From assembly GCF_003337575.1 (NCBI RefSeq), contig NZ_QPJM01000002.1, forward strand, positions 186,001 to 250,000: a DNA stretch of 64,000 nt. Direction: 5' to 3'. Position numbers and translations under genes: made by a program. Shown piece by piece: positions 53,610-62,865 of this stretch (position 1 is its first letter; each line of letters opens with the position of its first letter). Under the pieces are notes generated by a model. It did not search any database. It had not been told where the DNA came from and saw nothing but the letters and a program-made list of their open reading frames with translations. This stretch comes from Phyllobacterium bourgognense. GTDB lineage: Bacteria > Pseudomonadota > Alphaproteobacteria > Rhizobiales > Rhizobiaceae.

Positions 53610-54635
53610 ATGAATACGGAAGTTTTCGGCCACACGCCGGACGGCGAGGCAGTTCACCGCATTTCAATTTCGGGTGGTGGATTAACCGCCGATGTATTGA
53701 CGTGGGGCGCAGTTATCCAAGACTTGCGCCTCAAGGGGCATGAGCATCCGCTTGTCCTTGGGTATCGCGACTTTGCCGATTATCCCGCATACTCGCCCTA
53801 CCTCGGTGCAACGATCGGCCGTTGTATCAACCGTATTCGCGACGGTGAGCTTGCGATCGACGGGAAGACCTACGAGCTCGAAAAAAACTTTCATGGCAGG
53901 CATAATATCCATGGCGGGAGCCGTGGTGCTGGCAAACGTATATGGGATGTTGTCGCTATTGGTCCGGATTACGTCACATTGACGGTCCAGCTTGGTGACG
54001 GCGAGATGGGTTTTCCTGGAAATCTGACGGTCACGTGTACTTATATGCTGGAGTCCAGGGGAACTCTTGTGATCCGCCTGGATGCAGTCACGGACAAGCC
54101 GACCATCTGCAATTTTGCGCATCACAGCTATTTCAATCTCGATGACGGAGGCGCAACCGAGGCGCTCGATCATCAGGTCAGGATCGATGCACAAGCCTAT
54201 CTTCCTGTGAATGATGATCTTCTTCCCGACGGCCGCGTTATGCCGGTGGCCGGGACCGAGCATGATTTCCGCGAGTATCGGGCGGTCCGGCGCGAAGTGG
54301 ACGGCAAGCAGGTCATCTATGACAATAATTTCTGTCTTGCCAGCCAGCGCCGCCCATTATGTCTTGTTGCTTCGGTAAAAGGTGCGGATTCCGGCGTCGA
54401 GATGAATGTTTCCACAACCGAGCCTGGCGTGCAATTCTACGCGGCGAATACACTAGGCGGGAAGCCACCCATCGGGCTGACCGGCAAGACCTACGATAAC
54501 TATGCAGGCCTTTGCTTCGAAGCGCAGACCTGGCCCGATTCCACTCACTTTCCGTATTTTCCCCAAGCAATTTTGCGGCCTGACGAAGTCTACAGCCAGA
54601 TGACCAAGTACAGTTTCAGAAAAACGAAGACCTAG
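53610..54635 (+). CDS. galM: Aldose 1-epimerase (mutarotase)
   Basis: The 341-residue enzyme interconverts the alpha and beta forms of aldoses. Family motifs are 'TWGAVIQDLRLKG' near the start, 'YLGATIGRCINRIRDG', 'NFHGRHNIHGGSRG' and 'NFAHHSYFNLDDGG' with a catalytic His, and 'GLCFEAQTWPDSTHFPYFP' with the catalytic Glu near the end. It follows gabD closely, so the two may share a message. A hairpin overlaps its stop. Confidence 0.92.
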   Translation: MNTEVFGHTPDGEAVHRISISGGGLTADVLTWGAVIQDLRLKGHEHPLVLGYRDFADYPAYSPYLGATIGRCINRIRDGELAIDGKTYELEKNFHGRHNIHGGSRGAGKRIWDVVAIGPDYVTLTVQLGDGEMGFPGNLTVTCTYMLESRGTLVIRLDAVTDKPTICNFAHHSYFNLDDGGATEALDHQVRIDAQAYLPVNDDLLPDGRVMPVAGTEHDFREYRAVRREVDGKQVIYDNNFCLASQRRPLCLVASVKGADSGVEMNVSTTEPGVQFYAANTLGGKPPIGLTGKTYDNYAGLCFEAQTWPDSTHFPYFPQAILRPDEVYSQMTKYSFRKTKT

Positions 54636-54653
54636 AGCAAAATTTTCTCTAGG
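54631..54653. terminator. Short bidirectional terminator-like hairpin between galM and kdgK
   Basis: A 7-bp stem (CCTAGAG with CTCTAGG) with a 9-base A/T-rich loop overlaps the stop codons of both converging genes. T-runs are weak, so its strength is doubtful. Confidence 0.5.
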
Positions 54654-55566
54654 CTTTGAATGCCTTCTTCGCTTCATCCATTGGGGCGAGCGCGCCATGG
54701 AACTCGACCACGCGGGCAGCCACTTTGTGTGCGTTGACTGCAGCAACCAGTGGATCGAGACCAGCGAGGCGCGAAGTAATGTATCCGCCGTTGAAGCTGT
54801 CGCCAGCGCCCGTCGTGTCGACAGCGTTGGCGCGAACTGCAGGCACTTCAGTGCTTGTGCCGCCTGCGATGACCAGCGCCGGCTCCGTGCCATCTTTGAC
54901 GACGATCTCGCGCACACCATAACCAGCGATGCGTGTAGCGGTATCGGCAGGCGTTGCGTCACCGAACAGGGCATTCTCATCCGGAAAGGTTGGTAACGCG
55001 ATATCGGTGACGTGAAATGCGTTGCTCAAAACCTGCCGCGCGGTATCAGCATTTTCCCATAGGCGAGGGCGGTAATTGGCATCGAAGACCACAAGCGAAC
55101 CTTGACGGCGGGCATTGCTAACGGCATTGAGGACATTCTGGCGACTTTTGGGGCTCAAAATTCCCATCGTGATCCCGGAGAAGTAAATGACTTGCCGGCC
55201 ATCCAGGCTTTTCGCCAACGCGTCGGGATCATCGGCCAGATGGCGTGCTGCGGCATCATTGCGCCAATAGGTAAATGAGCGCTCGCTACCGGTTAGCGTG
55301 ATGGCATAGATTCCGGGGCGAGCGCCAACGATGGTCGGGCTATGGGCGGTGTTGATAGCATTATCGCGGAGGAATCTGCGCTGTTTCACCGAGAAAGGAT
55401 CGTCGCCAAAGGCTGTGACATAATCGACAGCAAAATCTGTATCGGTGAGGGCTCGAACATACCAGGTAGTGTTCAGGGTGTCTCCCGCAAAACCCATGCG
55501 CCACTGATCGCCGTTGGCGCCGGACAATTCGATCATGCACTCGCCAATGGCTGCAAATCCGCTCAT
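54649..55566 (-). CDS. kdgK: 2-dehydro-3-deoxygluconokinase (PfkB family sugar kinase)
   Basis: The 305-residue protein is a ribokinase-family kinase with the anion hole and catalytic Asp in 'AVDTTGAGDSFNGGYI' near 250. The N-terminal 'GECMIELSGANGDQWRMGFAGDTLNT' and 'VTAFGDDPFS' match KDG kinases. It phosphorylates 2-keto-3-deoxygluconate, feeding the Entner-Doudoroff route. It stands alone, converging with galM. Another sugar acid substrate is possible. Confidence 0.87.
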   Translation of the reverse strand: MSGFAAIGECMIELSGANGDQWRMGFAGDTLNTTWYVRALTDTDFAVDYVTAFGDDPFSVKQRRFLRDNAINTAHSPTIVGARPGIYAITLTGSERSFTYWRNDAAARHLADDPDALAKSLDGRQVIYFSGITMGILSPKSRQNVLNAVSNARRQGSLVVFDANYRPRLWENADTARQVLSNAFHVTDIALPTFPDENALFGDATPADTATRIAGYGVREIVVKDGTEPALVIAGGTSTEVPAVRANAVDTTGAGDSFNGGYITSRLAGLDPLVAAVNAHKVAARVVEFHGALAPMDEAKKAFKA

Positions 55567-55700
55567 AAAATCCTCCGCTGCTCTGGTCGCAGCGACTGAT
55601 ATACAAGTGCATTGCCATTGTCATTTCATAAAAACGCGAACTGTCATAATCAGTTCGTCATGCCATGTTAGTCGGCGAATACGTCCTCAAGGAGAATTCA

Positions 55701-56315
55701 ATGTCGCGGATCACGACGATCGACCAACTCGAAGCCATCTACGGCGGTGGCATAACTGAAGCATCCACAGCCAAAGTTGCCGATCGGATTACGCCGGAAT
55801 ACCGCAAGTTGATCGAGGGCTCGCCCTTTGTGGCGCTGGCGACAAGTGGTCCCGAAGGCCTCGATTGCTCGCCGCGCGGAGATCTTGCGGGTTTCGTGAG
55901 GATTCATGACGAATCGACCTTGATGATACCAGATCGCCGCGGCAACAACCGCGTTGACTCGCTCCGCAATATAGTTCGAGACCCGCGCGTAGCTCTGCTC
56001 TTCCTCATTCCTGGACTGACGACAACGTTTCGTGTCAACGGGCGTGCATTTGTCGAAACAGATCAGGCATTGCTCGATAGTTTCATCGTTGATGGCAAAG
56101 CTCCGCGTTCCGTCACCGTCGTAGAAGTGGAGGAGGCCTATTTTCAGTGCGCTCGTGCACTAATTCGCTCCGAATTGTGGAACCCGGCCAAGTGCCGCTC
56201 GGCAAAAGAATTCCCCACCCCCGGGCAAATACTGGCGGCGCTCAGCGAAGATCTCGTTGGCGGCGAGATCTATGACCGCGAATGGCCGGAGCGCGCTGCC
56301 AAAACGATGTGGTAG
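55701..56315 (+). CDS. Pyridoxamine 5'-phosphate oxidase-like FMN-binding protein
   Basis: The 204-residue protein has the split-barrel FMN-binding fold of the PPOX family: 'SPFVALATSGPEGLDCSPRGD' near residues 37-57, 'MIPDRRGNNRVDSLRNIVRDPRVALLFLIPG' further on and 'VVEVEEAYFQCARALIRSELWNP' near the end. It is likely a flavin-dependent oxidoreductase of unknown substrate; it is not PdxH, which differs in motifs and partners. The ATG at 55701 has an AGGAG site. It converges with phnF, one base apart. Confidence 0.82.
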   Translation: MSRITTIDQLEAIYGGGITEASTAKVADRITPEYRKLIEGSPFVALATSGPEGLDCSPRGDLAGFVRIHDESTLMIPDRRGNNRVDSLRNIVRDPRVALLFLIPGLTTTFRVNGRAFVETDQALLDSFIVDGKAPRSVTVVEVEEAYFQCARALIRSELWNPAKCRSAKEFPTPGQILAALSEDLVGGEIYDREWPERAAKTMW

Positions 56316-56316
56316 G

Positions 56317-57063
56317 TTATTTGGCGCTGTCGTTATCGATAGCGATTTCCAAGCGATCCGCGGCAAAGCGGGTTTTCGAATATTGAATTGGATGGCCTTC
56401 GGTATCGACGTTGATGGCCGTTGAAACGAGAACAATAGCTCCGGGGGAGAGTTTCAGATGGCGCAACTCCTCTGCTTCGGCATGGCGCGCCGAGATGAGT
56501 GTCGATTTGCGCAGATAGTCGTCAATTCCCGCAGCTTTAAGAGCAAACGTTATTGAACCGGATGAGCGATAGTCTTCTGCCACATTGGGTACGCGCGCCG
56601 CATCGAACCAGGCCGTGGCGCACGAAACCGGATTGCCATCTGCGGTGTGCATCGTGTCGATCCTCACCACCTGGCCAGATGTTACATGGAGTGCCTCGGC
56701 AACATCGACGGGTGCTTCTTCACGGCGGTGGGCAAGCAGTATGCCCTTGGTTTCGCGCACCTGTGTGGAAAGGATCTGCGAAAAGCGTGTGCGCTCGCCG
56801 ATGCGATAGGTGAGCTTCTTGCTGTTGGCGACAAAAGTACCACGTCCCTGTTCGGTTCGCAGGACGCCCTCCTTGGTGAGCGCGGCTATAGCACTGCGGA
56901 TTGTATGGCGGTTGACCGCAAAACGCGTCGCCATTTCAATCTCAGGCGGCACGCGCGCGCCATTAGCCAGTTTTCCCGCCGAGATATCACCCCTGATCTG
57001 ATCTGCGATCTGGCGCCAGATTGCCACGCCACTGTTGCGTGTGATGAATCGTGCCGATGTCAC
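56317..57063 (-). CDS. phnF: GntR family regulator of phosphonate metabolism PhnF
   Basis: The 248-residue HutC/FadR-type regulator has an N-terminal winged helix at about 10-75 ('GARVPPEIEMATRFAVNRHTIRSAIAALTKEG') in the GntR pattern and a C-terminal UTRA ligand-binding domain (about 95-240). It faces phnG across a 90-base control region with palindromes and a Pho box, so it should repress the C-P lyase operon and perhaps itself. The start is a GTG at 57063 with GGAG 11 bases upstream; an ATG ten bases further is out of frame. Confidence 0.9.
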   Translation of the reverse strand: MTSARFITRNSGVAIWRQIADQIRGDISAGKLANGARVPPEIEMATRFAVNRHTIRSAIAALTKEGVLRTEQGRGTFVANSKKLTYRIGERTRFSQILSTQVRETKGILLAHRREEAPVDVAEALHVTSGQVVRIDTMHTADGNPVSCATAWFDAARVPNVAEDYRSSGSITFALKAAGIDDYLRKSTLISARHAEAEELRHLKLSPGAIVLVSTAINVDTEGHPIQYSKTRFAADRLEIAIDNDSAK

Positions 57064-57066
57064 GTT

Positions 57067-57084
57067 CTGTCATGCTCCTGTCAT
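57067..57084 (+). promoter_or_regulatory. Pho box upstream of phnG
   Basis: CTGTCAT at 57067-57073 is repeated exactly at 57078-57084, an 11-base step. This is the classical PhoB site, so phosphate starvation should switch on phnGHIJKL. Confidence 0.8.
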
Positions 57085-57091
57085 TGACCCA

Positions 57092-57135
57092 ATCTATAAA
57101 CATAGATATTGTCTAATTGTATAGATGACTAGACA
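57092..57135. promoter_or_regulatory. Palindromes between phnF and phnG (candidate PhnF operators)
   Basis: ATCTAT-AAAC-ATAGAT at 57092-57107 is a perfect inverted repeat. TGTCTA at 57110-57115 pairs with TAGACA at 57130-57135 around a TATAGA core. Sites of this kind are used by GntR/HutC-type repressors such as PhnF. Confidence 0.6.
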
Positions 57136-57153
57136 AATTTTAGCGAGGTGTCA

Positions 57154-57636
57154 ATGGGCAACGAAAATTCAAGCGCCACTCCGACTTCTGGCGAAACTGA
57201 TTTCGGGCGCAAGGCTGCCATGGCCTTGCTGGCGCAGGCAACTGTGCAGGAGATGAAGGATTTCTGGGCGCATTGGGCGAACAAGCCGCAGGTCGAGACC
57301 TTGCGTGGGCCGGAAACCGGCCTTGTCATGATGCGGGGACGCATCGGTGGTGGCGGTGCTCCCTTTAATCTGGGCGAAGCAACAGTCACGCGTGCAACAG
57401 TGCGGCTCGGCAATGGTGCTGTGGGTCACGCTTACGCCCTTGGACGATCGAGCGAGAAAGTCCGACTCGCGGCGATCTTTGACGCGCTGTGGCAGGAGCC
57501 GGCCTACCGCCAGACGGTTGAGGACACGATCCTCGCCCCCATTGCGCAACGCCTCAACGACAATCTTGAAGACCGACGTGCCGAAACGGCTGCGACCAAG
57601 GTCGACTTCTTCACAATGGTGCGAGGTGATAATTGA
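57154..57636 (+). CDS. phnG: Phosphonate C-P lyase system protein PhnG
   Basis: The 160-residue protein matches PhnG: 'RKAAMALLAQATVQEMKDFW' near the start, 'LRGPETGLVMMRGRIGGGGAPFNLGEATVTRA' in the middle and 'GHAYALGRSSEKVRLAAIFDALWQ' further on. PhnG, H, I and J form the C-P lyase core complex. The ATG at 57154 follows GAGG; a GTG two codons earlier is possible. It overlaps phnH by one base. Confidence 0.93.
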   Translation: MGNENSSATPTSGETDFGRKAAMALLAQATVQEMKDFWAHWANKPQVETLRGPETGLVMMRGRIGGGGAPFNLGEATVTRATVRLGNGAVGHAYALGRSSEKVRLAAIFDALWQEPAYRQTVEDTILAPIAQRLNDNLEDRRAETAATKVDFFTMVRGDN

Positions 57637-58247
57637 TGCGCGCAGTCACACAGGTTTACGAAGGCGGTTTCAGCGATGCTGTTTTCAATTCGCAAGAGGT
57701 CTTTCGGGCACTGATGGACGCTATGGCTAGCCCGGGCCGGGTAATTGAGATCGGCAAGCTAGCGGCTGCTCCGTCGCCGATTTCCTCGGTAGCAGCGTCA
57801 GTTGCGGCTACTTTGTTTGATCATGACGCGACGGTCTGGTGCGACAAGTCGATTACCAGCTCAGCGGCGGCAATTGGCTGGCTGAAGTTTCATACCGGAC
57901 TTGAACTGACGTCAAATCCATCAGACGCGCAATTTGCGTTGATCGGCGACCTACAGACGATGCCATCGTTGGAATCCTTTGCCAAAGGAACCCCGGAATA
58001 TCCCGATCGTTCGACAACGATTATTCTCCAGATCGATAGTTTTAATGGGCCGGAAGAACTGACGCTGAGTGGCCCAGGCATCAAGGACACGCAAGGTTTT
58101 GCGCCAAGCCAGTTGCCAAAAATGTTCGTTGATCAATGGGCCGCCAATCGCGGCGCCTTTCCGCGCGGCATCGACCTCATCTTCGCCGGTGAAGGCGCAC
58201 TCGCTGCCTTGCCGCGTACGACGCGCATTTCGAAAAAGGAGGCGTGA
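57636..58247 (+). CDS. phnH: Phosphonate C-P lyase system protein PhnH
   Basis: The 203-residue core complex subunit matches PhnH: 'GGFSDAVFNSQEVFRALMDAMASPGR' near the start, 'LFDHDATVW' and 'KGTPEYPDRSTTIILQI' in the middle, and 'FPRGIDLIFAGEGALAALPRTTRI' at the end. PhnH forms dimers with a PLP-transferase-like fold without catalysis of that kind. It is coupled to phnG (TGATG) and precedes phnI by 3 bases. Confidence 0.94.
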   Translation: MRAVTQVYEGGFSDAVFNSQEVFRALMDAMASPGRVIEIGKLAAAPSPISSVAASVAATLFDHDATVWCDKSITSSAAAIGWLKFHTGLELTSNPSDAQFALIGDLQTMPSLESFAKGTPEYPDRSTTIILQIDSFNGPEELTLSGPGIKDTQGFAPSQLPKMFVDQWAANRGAFPRGIDLIFAGEGALAALPRTTRISKKEA

Positions 58248-58250
58248 GCC

Positions 58251-59348
58251 ATGTATGTTGCTGTCAAGGGCGGTGAAGCCGCCATCCGCAATGCACATAG
58301 ACTGCTTGGCGACCGCCGCCGAGGCGATCGCTCGCTGCCAGCGATCGGCCTTCACCAGATTGTCGAACAGCTTGCATTGGCAGTCGACCGTGTCATGGCC
58401 GAAGGATCGCTCTACGATACCGAGCTCGCAGCGCTGGCAGTGAAGCAGGCGCGGGGCGATATGATCGAAGCGATCTTTCTTGTTCGTGCCTACCGCACCA
58501 CATTGCCGCGCTTTGGTTATACCAAACCGCTGGAGACCTCGCGGATGGCGATCGAACGACGCATATCTGCAACTTTCAAGGATTTGCCAGGCGGACAACT
58601 ACTCGGCCCGACATTCGACTATACGCATCGTCTGCTCGATCCCGAACTCGCCGAAGATGGGATCGTCGAAACGCCCGAACGTCGTGTTGAAGCGCACGAG
58701 CATACGCCGCGCGTCACCGATATCCTCGGCCATGACGGCATGATCGAAGCCGATGGCGATATGCCCGAGGGCGTCGAGACAGGGGATCTCACACGTGAGC
58801 CGTTGTCGTTTCCTCTGGAACGCGATTTGCGTTTGCAGGCACTCGCTCGGGGTGACGAAGGGTTCCTACTCGGTCTCGCCTATTCGACACAGCGAGGCTA
58901 TGGCCGCAGCCACCCTTTTGCTGGTGAAATTCGTATCGGCGAGGTTGAAATCGAACTGGAAGTCGCCGAACTTGATTTCCCTCTGACGCTGGGCCGCATT
59001 CGTGTCACCGAGTGTCAGATGATCAATCAATTCAAAGGCTCATCCAAGCAGCCTCCGCAGTTCACCCGCGGCTATGGCCTCGTATTCGGCCAAAGTGAGC
59101 GCAAGTCCATGTCGATGGCGCTGTGTGACCGCGCACTGCGGGCAAGGGAACTCGGCGAGGATATCACGGCTGCGGCGCAGGACGAGGAATTCGTCATCTC
59201 CCACAGCGATAATGTGCAATCCACCGGTTTCGTCGAGCATCTGAAACTGCCGCACTATGTGGACTTCCAGGCAGAGCTTGACCTCGTACGGCGCATGCGC
59301 GGCGAGCATGAACGCCGCGAGAGCGAAAACAGGGAGGCAGCAGAATGA
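58251..59348 (+). CDS. phnI: Alpha-D-ribose 1-methylphosphonate 5-triphosphate synthase subunit PhnI
   Basis: The 365-residue PhnI joins the phosphonate to ribose from ATP (displacing adenine), together with G, H and L. Motifs are 'MYVAVKGGEAAIRNAHRLL' at the start, 'LVRAYRTTLPRFGYTKPLET' in the middle and 'GLAYSTQRGYGRSHPFAGEIR' near 210. Length is typical. It overlaps phnJ by 4 bases. Confidence 0.95.
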   Translation: MYVAVKGGEAAIRNAHRLLGDRRRGDRSLPAIGLHQIVEQLALAVDRVMAEGSLYDTELAALAVKQARGDMIEAIFLVRAYRTTLPRFGYTKPLETSRMAIERRISATFKDLPGGQLLGPTFDYTHRLLDPELAEDGIVETPERRVEAHEHTPRVTDILGHDGMIEADGDMPEGVETGDLTREPLSFPLERDLRLQALARGDEGFLLGLAYSTQRGYGRSHPFAGEIRIGEVEIELEVAELDFPLTLGRIRVTECQMINQFKGSSKQPPQFTRGYGLVFGQSERKSMSMALCDRALRARELGEDITAAAQDEEFVISHSDNVQSTGFVEHLKLPHYVDFQAELDLVRRMRGEHERRESENREAAE

Positions 59349-60247
59349 CCGAGCTTGCGACATATAATTTCGCCTATCTCGACGAACAGACGAAACGGAT
59401 GATCCGCCGCGCCATCCTCAAGGCAATTGCCATTCCCGGTTATCAGGTGCCGTTCGCGTCGCGCGAAATGCCGATGCCCTATGGTTGGGGCACGGGCGGC
59501 GTTCAGGTGACAGCTGCGGTGATTGGCCCGAATGATATGTTGAAGGTGATCGACCAGGGCGCCGACGATACGACCAATGCCGTATCGATCCGTGCCTTCT
59601 TCCAAAAGGTTTCCAATGTTCGGGTGACTACAAAAACGACGGAAGCGACGATCATCCAGACGCGCCATCGCATTCCCGAAACTGCGCTGCAAGCCGGACA
59701 AACGCTCGTCTATCAGGTGCCGATCCCGGAACCCCTGCGGTTTCTTGAGCCGCGCGAGACCGAGACGCGGAAGATGCATGCGCTCGAAGAATATGGACTG
59801 ATGCATGTGAAACTCTACGAGGACATCGCGCGTCACGGCCGTATCGCCACGACCTATGCCTATCCGGTGAAGGTCGAAGGTCGTTATGTGATGGACCCAT
59901 CGCCCACACCAAAATTCGACAATCCAAAGATGCACCAATCGCCAGCATTGCAATTATTCGGCGCAGGGCGTGAAAAGCGCATCTATGCCATCCCTCCCTA
60001 TACGGAAGTGGTCAGCCTCGATTTTGAAGATCATCCGTTCGAGATTCAGACGTTCTCTGAGCCATGCGCGCTATGCGGCGCCAAAGGCAGTTATCTCGAC
60101 GAAGTCATTCTCGATGACAAAGGCGGCAGCATGTTTGTCTGCTCGGATACCGATTTTTGTGAGGATCGGCAGGCGGAGGGCAACGGCGACCATCTCTCGG
60201 CCAATCCAGCACAGGCAGCAGCCAATCCTGCGGAGGCAGCAGAATGA
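59345..60247 (+). CDS. phnJ: C-P lyase (alpha-D-ribose 1-methylphosphonate 5-phosphate lyase) PhnJ
   Basis: The 300-residue radical SAM enzyme breaks the carbon-phosphorus bond. The four key cysteines are C241, C244, C266 and C272 ('EPCALCGAKG', 'FVCSDTDFCED'), the same numbers as in Escherichia coli PhnJ, giving the [4Fe-4S] site and the Cys thiyl radical. A short Ala-rich tail ends the protein. It overlaps phnI and phnK by 4 bases each. Confidence 0.96.
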   Translation: MTELATYNFAYLDEQTKRMIRRAILKAIAIPGYQVPFASREMPMPYGWGTGGVQVTAAVIGPNDMLKVIDQGADDTTNAVSIRAFFQKVSNVRVTTKTTEATIIQTRHRIPETALQAGQTLVYQVPIPEPLRFLEPRETETRKMHALEEYGLMHVKLYEDIARHGRIATTYAYPVKVEGRYVMDPSPTPKFDNPKMHQSPALQLFGAGREKRIYAIPPYTEVVSLDFEDHPFEIQTFSEPCALCGAKGSYLDEVILDDKGGSMFVCSDTDFCEDRQAEGNGDHLSANPAQAAANPAEAAE

Positions 60248-61020
60248 GCGATATCCCACTCCTGAAAGTCAAAGCGCTTTCGAAATTCTACGGAAGCCGG
60301 ATTGGCTGCCAAAACGTGGCCTTCGAGCTGTGGCCAGGGGAGGTTCTTGCCGTCGTTGGCGAATCCGGTTCAGGCAAGACGACGCTGCTCGACTGTCTGG
60401 CAACGCGCCTTGCACCTTCCACGGGTTCGGTCGAATACCGGATGCGTGATGGCCAGTTCCGCGACCTCTATCGCATGAGTGAGGCAGAGCGGCGCTTTCT
60501 AATGCGTACGGACTGGGGCTTCGTTCATCAAAATCCCGCCGATGGATTGCGCATGAGCGTGTCCGCAGGTGCCAATGTCGGCGAACGGTTGATGGCTGTT
60601 GGCGACCGGCACTACGGCAAGATCCGCGCGACCGCTACCGATTGGCTCGGTCGTGTCGAGATTGCCGCCGACCGTATCGATGATCAGCCGCGCGCTTTTT
60701 CCGGCGGTATGCGCCAGCGCCTTCAGATCGCACGAAATCTCGTCACCAATCCGCGGCTCATCTTCATGGATGAGCCGACAGGCGGTCTTGATGTGTCGGT
60801 CCAGGCAAGACTTCTCGATCTGCTCCGTGGTCTCGTCAGCGATCTCGGTCTGGCAGCCATTGTCGTGACGCATGATCTTGCGGTGGCGCGTTTGCTCTCA
60901 CACCGGATGATGGTGATGAAGGATGGTCACATTGTCGAGACCGGCCTTACGGATCGCGTTCTCGATGATCCGCAGGCGCCTTACACCCAGCTCCTCGTTT
61001 CGTCCATCCTGCAAGTTTAG
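60244..61020 (+). CDS. phnK: Phosphonate C-P lyase ATP-binding protein PhnK
   Basis: The 258-residue ABC-type ATPase binds the C-P lyase core rather than a transporter. Walker A is 'GESGSGKTTLLDCL', the signature 'FSGGMRQRLQIARNL' and Walker B 'LIFMDEPTGGLD'. PhnK docks on PhnJ. It begins in the phnJ stop and ends 10 bases before phnL. Confidence 0.94.
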   Translation: MSDIPLLKVKALSKFYGSRIGCQNVAFELWPGEVLAVVGESGSGKTTLLDCLATRLAPSTGSVEYRMRDGQFRDLYRMSEAERRFLMRTDWGFVHQNPADGLRMSVSAGANVGERLMAVGDRHYGKIRATATDWLGRVEIAADRIDDQPRAFSGGMRQRLQIARNLVTNPRLIFMDEPTGGLDVSVQARLLDLLRGLVSDLGLAAIVVTHDLAVARLLSHRMMVMKDGHIVETGLTDRVLDDPQAPYTQLLVSSILQV

Positions 61021-61030
61021 GAGAAGATCA

Positions 61031-61741
61031 ATGCCGACACCTCTCGTTGTTTCCGATGTTGCCAAGAGCTTCACCATGCATTTGCGCGATGGTATCCGTC
61101 TGCCCGTGGTGGCGAATGTTTCCTTCTCCATCAAGGCGGGCGAATGCGCCGTTCTTGGCGGTCCCTCAGGGGCGGGCAAGAGCTCGATCCTGAAGATGGT
61201 TTACGGCAACTACGCCGTGGATCGCGGCCAGATCATCGTTCCCTACCGCGACCGGCTCGTTGATGTTGCTGCCGCCGATCCGCGCACGATGCTCGGCATA
61301 AGACGCGACATGATCGGTTATGTCAGCCAATTCCTGCGTACGGTACCACGCGTTTCGGCGTTGGACGTTGTCGCGGAACCGCTGATTGCACGCGGTGTTG
61401 ATCGTAAAGATGCACGCGACAAAGCCGGATCATTGCTTGCCGGACTCAATTTGCCTGAACGGCTGTGGTCGCTGCCACCAGCGACATTTTCGGGGGGCGA
61501 ACAGCAGCGCGTCAATATTGCTCGCGGTTTTATCACAGATCATCCGATCCTGCTTCTCGACGAGCCAACGGCGTCGCTTGATGCCAAGAACCGCGATGTG
61601 GTGGTCTCGATGATCCAGCAGAAGAAGGACACGGGTGTGGCGATGCTTGGCATCTTCCACGATCAGGATGTGCGGGAAGCTGTAGCCGACAGGATCGTCG
61701 ATGTCACGGCGTTTTCTGTACCGAATGGCGTAGCGGCATAA
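61031..61741 (+). CDS. phnL: Phosphonate C-P lyase ATP-binding protein PhnL
   Basis: The 236-residue ABC-type ATPase assists PhnI. Walker A is '[16 protein letters not shown]', the signature '[15 protein letters not shown]' and Walker B '[12 protein letters not shown]'. The ATG at 61031 has a GGAG site; an overlapping longer frame from 60923 would run through phnK. The 214-base gap after it contains a Pho box and begins the transporter part. Confidence 0.94.
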   Translation: MPTPLVVSDVAKSFTMHLRDGIRLPVVANVSFSIKAGECAVLGGPSGAGKSSILKMVYGNYAVDRGQIIVPYRDRLVDVAAADPRTMLGIRRDMIGYVSQFLRTVPRVSALDVVAEPLIARGVDRKDARDKAGSLLAGLNLPERLWSLPPATFSGGEQQRVNIARGFITDHPILLLDEPTASLDAKNRDVVVSMIQQKKDTGVAMLGIFHDQDVREAVADRIVDVTAFSVPNGVAA

Positions 61742-61872
61742 GTCCACTTTTGGGCCATACTCGAATTTAATCACCGGTTTTCGGGGGGCGGATTACGCAA
61801 ATTTATGTGCGGCTCCCTTTCTCGTTGCAGTGTTTTCTGTGGATAACATAACGCCTGAGAAAGCGATCCGAA

Positions 61873-61903
61873 GTTGTCACGTAACTGAAATGAAACTGCC
61901 ATC
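61873..61903 (+). promoter_or_regulatory. Candidate Pho box upstream of phnC
   Basis: Three 11-base units beginning TGTCAC, TGAAAT and TGCCAT start at 61875, 61886 and 61897. The spacing fits PhoB sites, but the match is looser than at phnG. It would give phnCDE its own phosphate-starvation promoter. Confidence 0.55.
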
Positions 61904-61955
61904 GCAGGTTCACACAATCCCTCTAGGACGGAGCAGTGGCCAAAGGGATTACCGA

Positions 61956-62789
61956 ATGCTGAAGATTGAAAACGTGAGGCGGCGCTTTGGCAGCACTATC
62001 GCCATCGACAACGTCAATGTTGAAATTCCGCAGGGCCAGATGGTTGGCATTATCGGCCGATCGGGCGCAGGCAAGTCGACCTTGCTGCGTATGATCAACC
62101 GGCTTATCGATCCTTCCGAGGGCTCAATTCTCTTCGAGGGCACCGATGTCGCCAAGCTGCGCGGGGCACACCTGCGCAATTGGCAGCGCGACTGCGCCAT
62201 GATCTTCCAGCAGTTCAATCTTGTGCCGCGCCTCGATGTTCTGACCAATGTCTTGCTTGGCCGTCTCAATCATCGTTCCACCATTAAAAGTCTTCTTGGC
62301 ATTTTCTCGCGGGAAGAGCGTGCCATGGCCATTGCTGCCCTTGAGCGTCTCGATATCGCCAAGACTGCTTTACAACGCGCTGGAACGCTTTCCGGTGGTC
62401 AGCAACAGCGTGTCGCCATTGCCCGTGCTCTGATGCAAAACCCCAAAGTCATCCTTGCGGACGAGCCAATTGCCTCGCTCGATCCGCGCAATGCTCAGGT
62501 TGTGATGGAGTCGCTGCGTGACATCAATGAGAAGGAAGGCCTGACCGTTATCACCAATCTGCATACGCTTGACACCGCGCGGCATTTTTGCAGCCGTATC
62601 ATCGGCATGCAAGGCGGCAAGATCGTCTTCGATGGCACACCGGACGACCTGACAGAGCTTGCTGCGCGCCGGATTTATGGCGCTGACGGCATGAAGGATG
62701 CATTTTCAGAAGCCATTACTTCCACAAGCATTTCGCGTGGCACGCCAAAGCCCATTCCCGAACTTGAGGCCATTCTCGCCGCGCGCTGA
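61956..62789 (+). CDS. phnC: Phosphonate ABC transporter ATP-binding protein PhnC
   Basis: The 277-residue ATPase drives phosphonate import. Walker A is '[17 protein letters not shown]', the signature '[15 protein letters not shown]' and Walker B '[12 protein letters not shown]'; '[25 protein letters not shown]' is a PhnC-type stretch. The ATG at 61956 has an AAGGG site and fits the family; the frame from 61830 adds 42 residues without homology and would cover the Pho box. Confidence 0.94.
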   Translation: MLKIENVRRRFGSTIAIDNVNVEIPQGQMVGIIGRSGAGKSTLLRMINRLIDPSEGSILFEGTDVAKLRGAHLRNWQRDCAMIFQQFNLVPRLDVLTNVLLGRLNHRSTIKSLLGIFSREERAMAIAALERLDIAKTALQRAGTLSGGQQQRVAIARALMQNPKVILADEPIASLDPRNAQVVMESLRDINEKEGLTVITNLHTLDTARHFCSRIIGMQGGKIVFDGTPDDLTELAARRIYGADGMKDAFSEAITSTSISRGTPKPIPELEAILAAR

Positions 62790-62865
62790 AAGAATCGTCT
62801 AGCCCACGTCACGGGCAACCATGAACAGATCACAAACTCAAACGGAAGTTTGACAGGAGAGAACG

